From positions 62,001 to 126,000 of the forward strand of contig JAQYEW010000012.1 in assembly GCA_028723455.1 (NCBI GenBank): DNA of 64,000 nt, in the 5' to 3' direction. The DNA is from Prevotellaceae bacterium. Lineage in GTDB: Bacteria > Bacteroidota > Bacteroidia > Bacteroidales > Bacteroidaceae. The translations under genes were made by a program, and so were the position numbers. Every line of letters starts with the position of its first letter. Position 1 is the first letter of the stretch. The notes under the pieces were generated by a model. The model saw only the letters and a program-made list of their open reading frames with translations. It was not told the DNA's origin and ran no database searches. Shown here one piece after another: positions 46,323-55,021 of the stretch.

Positions 46323-47693
46323 TTACTGCTTCGTGATTTTGCAATATGCCTTGCCGTTGCACCAGGCAAAGAGTTGGATATCATAAGTTCCGGCCTCCAT
46401 AGCCAGATCGTCGCCACCCTGTGTCAAGGCATCGGGCAGACCGCCCCAGTTGATTTCCCAAGCATCGTTGGCACGGAACTTGATCTTGCCTGCGGTCAGT
46501 GTCAGGCCCGTAATCTCCCAAGCACGCGTTGTGGTGTTGTAGGTCATATCCTGGTCGCTGTCCCAACCGCCTGGCGTTGCATCGCCAATCACACCGATGG
46601 TGGTGATGGGCAGAAGCGTATAGGTCATGGTCGAGGTGTTCACATCCACCTTGTAATAGCCGGCCTCTGCGATCTTGATGTCGCCGCCCGTAGCATCCAA
46701 GGTGCCATCCGCAGCGCCGGCACCCAGATTGATGCCATCCCAGTTAGGCTGAGAGCAGAACTTGAAGCCGTTCGTGGTCAGGTACATAAAGCCAGTGTAT
46801 TCCACCTGGTTCGTAGTAGAGAAGAAATCCACCTGCTGCCAGCCGTTGGCATCGCCGGCCATGTAGAGTTCGCTGAAGGGGCTCTCTACCTTGAAGGTCC
46901 AGTTGTTGACATCCAGCGTAATGCGCTTGCGCAAGCCGGCACCCTCGATGGTGGGCGTCTGTACGTTGTTCCACTCGATGAAATTAAAGCTGGCGGGGTC
47001 GCCGTTGGCGGCCACACCCAACTGGCCCTTGTTCACCTCGTCCCAATCGGTGGGTGAATGGTGAGAAGCCTCATAGAACTTGAACCAGTTGGTGTTGCCG
47101 GTGGTCGTAACCTCTGCCTGGTAAACGCCCTCCTCCACCTTGGTCATGTGCAAGGGAGTAGCCAGATTCCAACCCACACCGGCAAAATCGCCCAAGAGAT
47201 AATAGCCCTTGGAATCAATGGCGGGCGTAGGAATAGGCTGCTCGTTCTGCGTGGTCTTGCTCTCCACCATCACGGCAGTACCATTCTTCAGCATGGCCAC
47301 GGACTTCACCGTAACGTCCAGGGCGCGCATCTCGTATTTACGGCTCTGAAGGGCTGCCTGAGCCGTGCTGTCCAGCTGGACACGCGTCGCGTAGATTTCG
47401 TTGCCTTGGATGGTAACGGGCAACACGTGCCCGTTAACCAATACCTGCTTGACAGAGATGGATGCCACATCCGCATGGTCGCTGCTGATGGTAGCCAGAC
47501 GGAAGGTATCCTTCTGAGCGCTGTCCTCCATCTTCACGTCAATGCCGGAACCGACAATATTCACATTGTACTGAGCCGCCGCCTCCTGCTGACCCACGGC
47601 AGGCGCAACCCAATCGTTAAAGTTCTCGTCGCATGCTGTGGTCAGTGCCATCGTAGAGAGCAGCATGCCTGCATAAATGATATGTTTTTTCAT
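46323..47693 (-). CDS. susF: SusF-like surface starch-binding lipoprotein
   Basis: A 456-residue lipoprotein: the signal ends LTTAC with Cys21, followed by acidic residues (DENFNDW) that suit surface export. Three starch-binding-like modules appear toward the C-terminus, each with the YLLGDF..GW, YMAGDANGW or GVIGDATPGGW pattern and surface tryptophans that stack on glucose. It holds starch at the cell surface but is not catalytic. The ATG at 47693 is chosen over a TTG four codons upstream. It is last of susC-susD-susE-susF, 28 bp after susE, with a terminator behind. Confidence 0.85.
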   Translation of the reverse strand: MKKHIIYAGMLLSTMALTTACDENFNDWVAPAVGQQEAAAQYNVNIVGSGIDVKMEDSAQKDTFRLATISSDHADVASISVKQVLVNGHVLPVTIQGNEIYATRVQLDSTAQAALQSRKYEMRALDVTVKSVAMLKNGTAVMVESKTTQNEQPIPTPAIDSKGYYLLGDFAGVGWNLATPLHMTKVEEGVYQAEVTTTGNTNWFKFYEASHHSPTDWDEVNKGQLGVAANGDPASFNFIEWNNVQTPTIEGAGLRKRITLDVNNWTFKVESPFSELYMAGDANGWQQVDFFSTTNQVEYTGFMYLTTNGFKFCSQPNWDGINLGAGAADGTLDATGGDIKIAEAGYYKVDVNTSTMTYTLLPITTIGVIGDATPGGWDSDQDMTYNTTTRAWEITGLTLTAGKIKFRANDAWEINWGGLPDALTQGGDDLAMEAGTYDIQLFAWCNGKAYCKITKQ

Positions 47694-47721
47694 AATGCTT
47701 TTCAATGTTTTGTTTTAGGGT

Positions 47722-48867
47722 TTATTCTACCTTGCCGCTTGCGCTGTCGAAGCTTACATACAGACGCTGTCCGGCCTTGGTCTTCACGGAGTACTCCGCA
47801 CCGAAGCTCTCCTCCCAGTTGTTGGGAATATCCTGGCTGCGGAAGAAGACCTCGGTACCGTTCTTCAGGGTGAACTCCGTACGCCACCAGTCGCGGCCGG
47901 GCACCTTGACGAAGGCACGCATCTCGTCATTGCCGGTAAACGGCTCTGACACCCAATAGCCGTCCTTCGTAGCGGGAGCGGTCATCGCCGTTCCATCCCA
48001 GTTGGCCGTAGCGTTACCCGTGGTGAACACCTCGGCGGGAACGATGGTCAGGGTGTACTGAACAACGCTGCTCTTGATCTTCATCGAATAAACGATGGTG
48101 TACCAACCCGCCTTGTCAAGACGGATGTTGTCATCGCCATCAGCGCTAACGCCGGCACCGGCCTGGTCGTCGATATTCACTACGGCAGAGTGGCCGTTCC
48201 AATCCTGCTCCTTCACGCCGAACTTGAAGCCCATGCCGCCCTCGGGAACATTGATTACGGTGTATTTCTCGTTGTCGATGCCAAAGACGGGAGCCAACTG
48301 CAACCAAGTGTTCCATGCCGTGCCGATATTGCTGCCGCAAATGAACAGATTCTCGGGGATGCTTACGTCAGGGGCCTTGTAGGTAGCCAGCACCTGAGGC
48401 AGCTGCACAACATTAGAGAGCACGGAACCACTGTTGGTGGTGGTCAGGAAAGCACGTACACGTACAAAGAGAGGACGCGCACCTTCGGGGTATTCCGTGG
48501 CGGTGTTCACCGTCTTGTAAAGCTCGATCATCTGCTCGTTCAGCTCTTTGGTTTTCACCGCCAAGGTGGCGCTTCTGAAAGTGGTGGGCAGAACGGCGTA
48601 CTGACCCTCTGCAAACGCTTCGTCCAAAGCGATCTGCACCTCGTAGGTGGTGGCCATAGGCATACCGCCATAGTTGGGCTGGTCGCACGACAGCGTCAGC
48701 GTATTAGAGGCCAACAGGTCAATTACATTATTCTGTGCGACACCGGGAGCATACAGCTGGAAACTTTCGGGGTAAGAAAGCACAGGATTATCATCGCGAT
48801 CGGTTTCGCATGAGGTAAACAAGGCAAGGCCCATGAAAAGGGATGCCAATAAAAATATCTTTTTCAT
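47722..48867 (-). CDS. susE: SusE-like surface starch-binding lipoprotein
   Basis: A 381-residue lipoprotein with the signal ending LFTSC (Cys20) and an acidic ETDRDDN stretch after it. An N-terminal SusE domain (about residues 30-165) is followed by two starch-binding-like modules, NLFICGSNIGTAWNTW near 172 and a more diverged one near 280-380. It is smaller than SusF, as in the B. thetaiotaomicron pair. It lies between susD and susF, 28 bp from each. Confidence 0.83.
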   Translation of the reverse strand: MKKIFLLASLFMGLALFTSCETDRDDNPVLSYPESFQLYAPGVAQNNVIDLLASNTLTLSCDQPNYGGMPMATTYEVQIALDEAFAEGQYAVLPTTFRSATLAVKTKELNEQMIELYKTVNTATEYPEGARPLFVRVRAFLTTTNSGSVLSNVVQLPQVLATYKAPDVSIPENLFICGSNIGTAWNTWLQLAPVFGIDNEKYTVINVPEGGMGFKFGVKEQDWNGHSAVVNIDDQAGAGVSADGDDNIRLDKAGWYTIVYSMKIKSSVVQYTLTIVPAEVFTTGNATANWDGTAMTAPATKDGYWVSEPFTGNDEMRAFVKVPGRDWWRTEFTLKNGTEVFFRSQDIPNNWEESFGAEYSVKTKAGQRLYVSFDSASGKVE

Positions 48868-48895
48868 TGTGCTAATTCGTATTAAGGTTTACTGC

Positions 48896-50527
48896 TTAGA
48901 AGCCGTTGTTCTGCTTCAGTCCGTCAGCATTGATCACACTGTTGGGAATCGCGAAGATATTGTAATGGGCGGGCAGGCTGCTGCCTTCATAGGTGCCACC
49001 CATCCATTCCCATTTGTAACTGCTCTGTCCGGCGAACTTACCGAAGCGGACGAGATCCATACGGCGACGGCCTTCGAAACCGAACTCACGGCACCATTCG
49101 TCGCAAAGGTCGTCCAGCGTTACACTGCTGACATCGGCGGCATTGGCACGCTGGCGCAGGGCCTTCACCTTATTCAAACCATCGGCCGTGCAACGACCGC
49201 CGTTCAAACGGGCATCAGCCTCGGCGTACGTCAGGTAGGCCTCCGCCAAACGCAGCATGGGGAAGTCCGTGTCCACAAACTGCGTATGCTTAGGCTTTGT
49301 GCCGTCTGCATGCACGTTGAGGAATTTCACATAGGCATAGCCACTCTTGAAATTGGTTTCGTCCTCGATGCTGGCCTTATGCCCCTTGGTATAGAACAGG
49401 GCGCGGTCGTCCTTAGCCGCTGCCACGCTGCTGGCAGTATTTCCCTGAGGAGCCTCGGAAGCACCGAAGAACTTCTCGGCAAACTGCTTGGTTGTGCGGT
49501 TGCCACCCCAGTTTTCCGAGGTACCCGTAACGATGTAGTCAGGATTCGCATTACTGTCGATCATGGCTTTTTCAACACCGGAGGCGATCAGGAACAGCAC
49601 GCCACCCCAGGTCTGGGTCAGCTCGCCGTCGTGAAGGGCAGGCAAAAGAATCTCGTTCTGGGCACCATTGCTATCGTTATCGCCCATAAACAAGAGTTGG
49701 AAGGCGGAATAACCGTTCTTGGGGGTGGTGCTCAGGGCATAGCCCGACTTCAGTGCCTTGTCGGCATACGTTTTGGCATTCTCCCACTGGGCTTTGCCTG
49801 TGTACACCTCCGCATTCAGGTAGAGGCGAGAGAGCAGCAGCCACGCCGCAGCCTTGTCCGCACGGCCATAATTCGTGGTGCGGGGGGCGGCCAACTGTTC
49901 GCTGCCAGACTGTCCCTCCCCAACGATATCCTTCAGTTCGCTCTCGATGAAAGCGAAGAGTTCGGCACGAGTGCCCTGTGGGACATCTTCGTTCATACGC
50001 TTCAGAATGGGCACGTTGGCATAGAAATCCATCAGATAATAGTAATGCAGCGCACGCAGGAAACGCGCCTCGGCACGCTGCGTCTGTGTTTCGGCATCGG
50101 TGGCTGTAGCCTCGCTCAGAAAGAAGTTGGCCAAGGTAACGCCATTATAGAGACGATAGTAAAGCGCCTGCATCATGGGATGGGCATCGCTCCAGGCGTT
50201 GTGGTTGAACTCGGGTATGCCTTCGTTGCCCCACAGGCAATGAGCCTCGTCGGTCGTCAGTTCGTTGGCGCTCCATATCTGGCGCAACATGTTCGAAGCA
50301 CCCTCGTCAATATCATCGGGCAGGTCGCTGTTACCGTTTGGACCCGTCTGACCTGTGAGAACAAAGTTTGAATATAATTTGTTGAACAAGGCATTCTGGT
50401 TCAACTCGGACACCTGCTTCGGATTGATGTTCTTGACATCCAAATCGCCCAGACAGCTTGTGGCACCCACCAATGTCATAGAGGCAAGCGCTGCTGAGAA
50501 AAGGAAGTTTTTAATATTCAGTTTCAT
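48896..50527 (-). CDS. susD: SusD-like starch-binding lipoprotein
   Basis: A 543-residue lipoprotein with the signal ending GATSC (Cys25). Helical TPR-like segments include EARFLRALHYYYLMDFYANVP (about 151-171, the SusD hallmark). The C-terminal end keeps FEGRRRMDLVRFGKF and the closing IPNSVINAD. SusD forms the lid over SusC and binds maltooligosaccharides. It begins 20 bp after susC and precedes susE by 28 bp. Confidence 0.93.
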   Translation of the reverse strand: MKLNIKNFLFSAALASMTLVGATSCLGDLDVKNINPKQVSELNQNALFNKLYSNFVLTGQTGPNGNSDLPDDIDEGASNMLRQIWSANELTTDEAHCLWGNEGIPEFNHNAWSDAHPMMQALYYRLYNGVTLANFFLSEATATDAETQTQRAEARFLRALHYYYLMDFYANVPILKRMNEDVPQGTRAELFAFIESELKDIVGEGQSGSEQLAAPRTTNYGRADKAAAWLLLSRLYLNAEVYTGKAQWENAKTYADKALKSGYALSTTPKNGYSAFQLLFMGDNDSNGAQNEILLPALHDGELTQTWGGVLFLIASGVEKAMIDSNANPDYIVTGTSENWGGNRTTKQFAEKFFGASEAPQGNTASSVAAAKDDRALFYTKGHKASIEDETNFKSGYAYVKFLNVHADGTKPKHTQFVDTDFPMLRLAEAYLTYAEADARLNGGRCTADGLNKVKALRQRANAADVSSVTLDDLCDEWCREFGFEGRRRMDLVRFGKFAGQSSYKWEWMGGTYEGSSLPAHYNIFAIPNSVINADGLKQNNGF

Positions 50528-50547
50528 ATTCGTATCAGCTTTTAGGA

Positions 50548-53500
50548 TTAGTAGTTAAGAGTTACGCCAACCACCGTTGTGAAAGGACGGGGATACAGAC
50601 TGTTGTCAATACCGCTGGCAACCTCGGGATCAACACCGGAATACTTGGTTACGGTGAACACATTCTGTACGGTACCATAAACACGGCCGTTCAGGCGGGT
50701 GCCGAAGGCGTTCTTGAAGCTATAGCCCAGCGTAATGTTGTCCATGCGCAGGAAAGAAGCGTTCTCAACGAAGAGGTCGCTGTACACCTGCTCGGTAATG
50801 GGAGCGTTGAAGCCCAGAGCCACAGCGTCCGTCATGCGGTTGCCCAGATAGCCAAGCGTATAGACGGCACCAGCACCTGTGTTATAAGAGCCGGCCAGAT
50901 TGTCGTTATAGACGTAGTTGCCCAGGCTGGCACGCATAGAGAAGCCAAAATCCCAGTTCTTATATCTCAGTTTCGAGCTCAAGCCCATCGTTACGTCGGC
51001 CGCAGGCTTGTAATAGTAGTAGCGGTCGCCACTGCCCAAGGAGCCGTTGCCGTCGCGGTCCACGAAGGTGTTCTGAACGGGTTTGCCGTTTTGGTCATAT
51101 ACCTGTTGGTAAACGAAGAACGAACTGGCTGCATGACCCACCGTATGTGCCTGGATGTTACCACCCGTACCGGCACTGATGCCACCCGTAACTACAAAAT
51201 ACGACTTGCTCTTGCCCATGCTCAGTTCATCAATCTCGTTGTGGTTGTAGGTGATGTTGTAGTTCAGTTCCCAATTCCAATCCTTCGTTGCGATAGGACG
51301 CACGGTGGTGGCAAACTCAACACCCGTATTGTGCAGGCTGCCGATATTGCTCTTCACCTTGGGACTGAAATTGCTGCCCGTCTTCACGAACACGTCATTC
51401 AGCAGGTCGGTGGTCTTGCGATAGTAGTAATCGACATTGAACACCAGACGGTCGTTCAGAAGGCTCAGGTCGATACCAGCATTCCAGGTGGTGGTCTTTT
51501 CCCATGTCAGGCTGCCGTTATAGGCATCGGGGCGATAGGTAGAGCCGTCGTCTAAGATGGGATAATAAGCGTGGTCCAGGTTGGGCGTGTAGGTGGGGAT
51601 GTAAGTGTAATCGCCAATACCGTCCTGCTGGCCGGTAACGCCATAGCCCAAGCGCAACTTAAAGTCATTGATGGCCTTTACATTCTTCAAGAAACCCTCC
51701 TCGTTGATACGCCATGCTGCGGCCACAGAGGGGAAGATACCGCTGCGATTGTCTTTCGAGAAACGTGAAGAGCGGTCGTTACGGATGGTGGCCGTAAGCA
51801 TATAGCGGTCCAAAAGCGTGTAATTCGCACGGCCGAAGAAACTAACGAGATAGTTCTCTGTCTTGTAACGTGTCTCGCCAGTGGTCTCGTTGAAATGCTG
51901 TCCGGCCATTGTATTATGCGTACTGGGATACAAGCCCCAGCCTCTACCGTTCGTATACTGGTAATAGTGCTGCCACTCATAACCGGCCATCACGTCGATG
52001 TGGTGAGCCTTGCTCAGTTGCTTCATGTACTGGGCATAGGTGTTCAGCTGCATATTATAGGAGTTTGCGGTTTCACGGCCAAAATAGCCGTAATAGTTGT
52101 TTGAGCCGGAATAAGGGCTGATGGCCGTTATCTCGCGGCCGGAAGAGCGGCTGCCGCCTGCGTTTACGTGCAGATGCAAATCCTCCAGGCCATGGATGGC
52201 ATAGTCAACCTCGATGTTGCCTACCAGGCTTGTGGGTGTGGCACGCTTGCTGTACTGCTCGAGCGTGGCCACAGGGTTCTTGGTGCCGTTGCTGTTGCTG
52301 GTGTACTTCCAGGTGTTATCGTCGTAGGTTGCGGGGGAATACCACTGCGTATATCCTCCAAAATAGGTGTTATAGATGTCATTATCGGCCTTGACAGGCT
52401 TCGTAGGATCCATCCAACGGGCAGCACCGATTGCGCTACCGTCAATAAAGCGGTTCTTGCCGATCATGGCCTTACCACTGATATTGAACTTCAGGTGTTT
52501 GTCAAAGAACTCGGGAGCCAAGTTTACACTCAAATTATAACGCTCAAACGAAGAGGTCTTCACAACACCCTGATTCTCGGTGAGGCCGAAAGAGACGCGA
52601 TAGGGCATGTGCTTCATACCGCCGGCGATGGTCAGGTTGTGGTCCGTGCCCCATGCCGTGCGCAGAATCTCGTCCTGCCAGTCTGTATTGGCATAAGCTT
52701 TGGTGCCGTCGCGCTTGGTGTAGCCCAAAGCCTTGTAGGCATCGCTGTTCTCACCATAAAGGTCAGCGATGAACTGGCGATAGGTATTGCCATCCATCAC
52801 ATCGGGGGTATTCAGCACCTTGCTCACGCTCACGTTGGCATTGTAGGTGATGGTGGGCTTGCTGCCGCTACGTCCTTTCTTGGTGGTGATGATAATCACA
52901 CCGTTGCTGGCGCGGCTACCATAAATAGCGGTGGCACTGGCGTCCTTCAGCAAGGTGAAGGTCTCGATGTCGGCAGGGTTCACCATAGCCAAAGGATTGC
53001 TCAAACCCTTTACGCCATAACTGTCCATGGCCAGACCATCGATAACAATCAGGGGATCGTTAGAGGCATTCAAAGAGGAACCGCCGCGAATGCGAATCTG
53101 CGCACCGGCACCGGGAGTACCGTCATTGCTGATGACGCTCAGGCCGGCAACCTTTCCTTGCAACATATCCGTTGCCGTGGTTTGCAGACCGTGGTTCTCC
53201 TCATCCGGCTTGATAGCGGTTACGGATCCGGTCAGGTCGCTTTTACGTGCACGGCCGTAGCCAATTACTACAAGCTCGTCCAAGGCCTTGGTGTCCTCTA
53301 CCAATGTTACGCTCACCACCTGGCTGGCAGCTACCGTTTTGGGCAGAAAGCCCATAAAAGTGATGGTAAGCTGCGCTCCACGCGCGGCTTTCAACTGGAA
53401 GTTACCGTCGATGTCCGTTACAACAACGGGCTTGCCACCAACAGCCACCGTAGCACCTGTAATAGGCTCGCCAGTTTCATCTTTCACGTGACCTTTAACA

Positions 53501-53589
53501 GCAATCTGCTGGGCAAAGGCACTCACCGTCAGCAACAGCACGCCTACGAGGGCAAGCATTCGCTTCGGCAGTCTGAAATTTACCTGCAT
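50548..53589 (-). CDS. susC: SusC-like TonB-dependent maltooligosaccharide importer
   Basis: A 1013-residue outer-membrane receptor. After a signal peptide (ends VSAFAQ) comes a carboxypeptidase-D-like domain (about 28-100) and the TonB-box/plug start ALDELVVIGYGRARKSDLTGSV. Then come the SusC plug motif IRGGSSLNASNDPLIVIDG and a 22-strand barrel. The ATG at 53589 opens the signal peptide; a start 108 bp upstream would add a non-signal leader. It imports starch oligomers with SusD as lid. Transcription comes from a promoter with an upstream LacI-type operator, divergent from lacI. Confidence 0.94.
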   Translation of the reverse strand: MQVNFRLPKRMLALVGVLLLTVSAFAQQIAVKGHVKDETGEPITGATVAVGGKPVVVTDIDGNFQLKAARGAQLTITFMGFLPKTVAASQVVSVTLVEDTKALDELVVIGYGRARKSDLTGSVTAIKPDEENHGLQTTATDMLQGKVAGLSVISNDGTPGAGAQIRIRGGSSLNASNDPLIVIDGLAMDSYGVKGLSNPLAMVNPADIETFTLLKDASATAIYGSRASNGVIIITTKKGRSGSKPTITYNANVSVSKVLNTPDVMDGNTYRQFIADLYGENSDAYKALGYTKRDGTKAYANTDWQDEILRTAWGTDHNLTIAGGMKHMPYRVSFGLTENQGVVKTSSFERYNLSVNLAPEFFDKHLKFNISGKAMIGKNRFIDGSAIGAARWMDPTKPVKADNDIYNTYFGGYTQWYSPATYDDNTWKYTSNSNGTKNPVATLEQYSKRATPTSLVGNIEVDYAIHGLEDLHLHVNAGGSRSSGREITAISPYSGSNNYYGYFGRETANSYNMQLNTYAQYMKQLSKAHHIDVMAGYEWQHYYQYTNGRGWGLYPSTHNTMAGQHFNETTGETRYKTENYLVSFFGRANYTLLDRYMLTATIRNDRSSRFSKDNRSGIFPSVAAAWRINEEGFLKNVKAINDFKLRLGYGVTGQQDGIGDYTYIPTYTPNLDHAYYPILDDGSTYRPDAYNGSLTWEKTTTWNAGIDLSLLNDRLVFNVDYYYRKTTDLLNDVFVKTGSNFSPKVKSNIGSLHNTGVEFATTVRPIATKDWNWELNYNITYNHNEIDELSMGKSKSYFVVTGGISAGTGGNIQAHTVGHAASSFFVYQQVYDQNGKPVQNTFVDRDGNGSLGSGDRYYYYKPAADVTMGLSSKLRYKNWDFGFSMRASLGNYVYNDNLAGSYNTGAGAVYTLGYLGNRMTDAVALGFNAPITEQVYSDLFVENASFLRMDNITLGYSFKNAFGTRLNGRVYGTVQNVFTVTKYSGVDPEVASGIDNSLYPRPFTTVVGVTLNY

Positions 53590-53685
53590 AAATAGTGATT
53601 GATTTAAGTTTTTAATGTTTGTATTTAGGTTGTTTTTCTCAATTCCAAGGCAAGGTTTATATCTATATCTCATGGTAATTTGACA

Positions 53686-53693
53686 CAAAGTTA
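53686..53693 (-). promoter_or_regulatory. susC operon -7 box
   Basis: The minus-strand TAACTTTG (same as at malQ) lies 97 bp before the susC ATG. No good -33 element is seen, consistent with a promoter that depends on the regulator bound 55 bp further upstream. Confidence 0.6.
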
Positions 53694-53736
53694 TCAATCT
53701 TCATGTCTTCTTTTCTTATTTATCCTAAAAAAATGT

Positions 53737-53744
53737 TATCTTTG
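53737..53744 (+). promoter_or_regulatory. lacI -7 box
   Basis: TATCTTTG fits TAnnTTTG and would start RNA near 53749, at the first base of the operator. That arrangement suggests autorepression. The leader to the lacI ATG is about 83 nt. Confidence 0.6.
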
Positions 53745-53748
53745 CAGT

Positions 53749-53760
53749 GCAATCGTTTGC
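53749..53760 (+). promoter_or_regulatory. LacI-type operator shared by susC and lacI
   Basis: GCAATCGTTTGC, the reverse complement of the malQ and amylase operators, followed by another GCAATCG half (53759-53765). It lies 55 bp upstream of the susC -7 box and just downstream of the lacI -7 box. Confidence 0.65.
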
Positions 53761-53831
53761 AATCGCCTGTTTCCTATGCTTCATTGTTCTCGCGATTACA
53801 TACATTTGCACCCATACCTTTAATATATATA

Positions 53832-54860
53832 ATGAAAAACGACCGAAAAGAGATCACCATGAAGGACATCGCCGCCCACTTCGGTGTGTCCACGGCCACA
53901 GTTTCGCGCGCGCTGAGCGACAGCCCGAGCATCAGTCCCCAACGACGCCAGGCCATACAGGATTATGCCCGCGAACATGATTTCGTGCCCAATCCCATTG
54001 GACGCCAACTGCGCCACGTTCGCGAACACCCCTCACGCCTTATCGGGGTCATACTGCCACAAATGGTTCATTATTACTTCAGCACCGTGCTGAGTGGCAT
54101 TGAAGAAACGGCCAGCCAACGAGGCTACCAAATCATCTGCGCCCAAAGTAACGAAGACCCGGAGCGCGAGAAACAGATTTGCCACAACTTTCATCGCAAT
54201 CGCGTCTGTGGCGTGATCGTATCACAAGCCAAAGGAACGAAGACCTATGAGCATTTCCACCTACTCCAAGACAGTGGCATCCCCTTGGTTTTCTACGACC
54301 GCATCAGCACGGGGATTGAGGCTTCGCGTGTTGTGGTGGACGACTACAACGGAGCCTTTGAGGCCGTTTGCCATCTTGCGAAATGTGGCTACAAGCGTAT
54401 CGCATTCTATGGCAGTCCCATGAACATGGAGATTTCCAAGAACCGCTACAATGGCTACAAGGACGCGATTTTCCACAGCAAACTCAGCCAAACCCCCGAT
54501 TTGGTATTCAACTGCGACGACCGGACAACGGCGCTGGACCTGACACCACTGGTTATGCGTTGCCCCAACCCACCCGACGCCTTCTTTTGCGTCAACGACG
54601 ACACGGCCATCGGTGTCCTTCATGCACTGAAGCACCTTGGCTGCGACGTGCCATCGAAGATTGGCATCTGCGGATTTACAAACGGCGAGCGCGCCATTGC
54701 CTGCGACCCGATGCTGACAACCGTCGAGCAACGCGGCCATCGCCTTGGTCAGGAGGCTGCCAACATACTCATTGACCAGGCCGAGGGCATCCTACCCAAA
54801 GACAAGGTGCAAAGGCGCATCATACGCACCAAACTCATTGTTCGCGGAACAACAAAATAA
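53832..54860 (+). CDS. LacI-family transcriptional regulator of the starch locus
   Basis: A 342-residue regulator. The N-terminal helix-turn-helix TMKDIAAHFGVSTATVSRALSDS is at residues 9-31, then the hinge and a periplasmic-binding-protein-like ligand domain (IGVILPQMVHYYFSTVLSGI, PDAFFCVNDDTAIGVL, TTVEQRGHRLGQEAA). The ATG at 53832 fits the family; a longer reading adds 43 unrelated residues. It is divergent from susC and upstream of a sugar MFS gene, and GCAAACGATTGC sites occur at three starch promoters. In B. thetaiotaomicron the sus genes use the unrelated SusR, so this is a different control scheme. The ligand is probably a maltooligosaccharide (inference). Confidence 0.9.
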   Translation: MKNDRKEITMKDIAAHFGVSTATVSRALSDSPSISPQRRQAIQDYAREHDFVPNPIGRQLRHVREHPSRLIGVILPQMVHYYFSTVLSGIEETASQRGYQIICAQSNEDPEREKQICHNFHRNRVCGVIVSQAKGTKTYEHFHLLQDSGIPLVFYDRISTGIEASRVVVDDYNGAFEAVCHLAKCGYKRIAFYGSPMNMEISKNRYNGYKDAIFHSKLSQTPDLVFNCDDRTTALDLTPLVMRCPNPPDAFFCVNDDTAIGVLHALKHLGCDVPSKIGICGFTNGERAIACDPMLTTVEQRGHRLGQEAANILIDQAEGILPKDKVQRRIIRTKLIVRGTTK

Positions 54861-54898
54861 ACCTATCACAAACCACCACTCCGACCCACCACTCTCTA

Positions 54899-54996
54899 CT
54901 CACCACTCACTACTCACCACTCACTACTCACTACTCACCACTCACTACTCACCACTCACTACTCACCACTCACTACTCACCACTCACTACTCACTA
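54899..54996. repeat. Heptanucleotide tandem repeat (CTCACYA)14
   Basis: Fourteen consecutive 7 bp units CTCACCA or CTCACTA, the fifth base of the final triplet alternating C/T, fill 98 bp. A degenerate unit CTCTCTA precedes them. The array lies between lacI and the MFS gene, 25 bp before the latter's ATG. The tract contains no palindrome. Confidence 0.9.
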
Positions 54997-55021
54997 AACA
55001 ACTAATTTCTAAACAACAAAT

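Noticed and set aside
52168-53595. Open frame of 475 codons antisense to susC
   Set aside because: A by-product of GC-rich third positions in susC; no promoter or signal supports it.
54899-54996. Possible CRISPR array
   Set aside because: The repeat unit is 7 bp with no spacers; it is a simple tandem repeat, not repeat-spacer.
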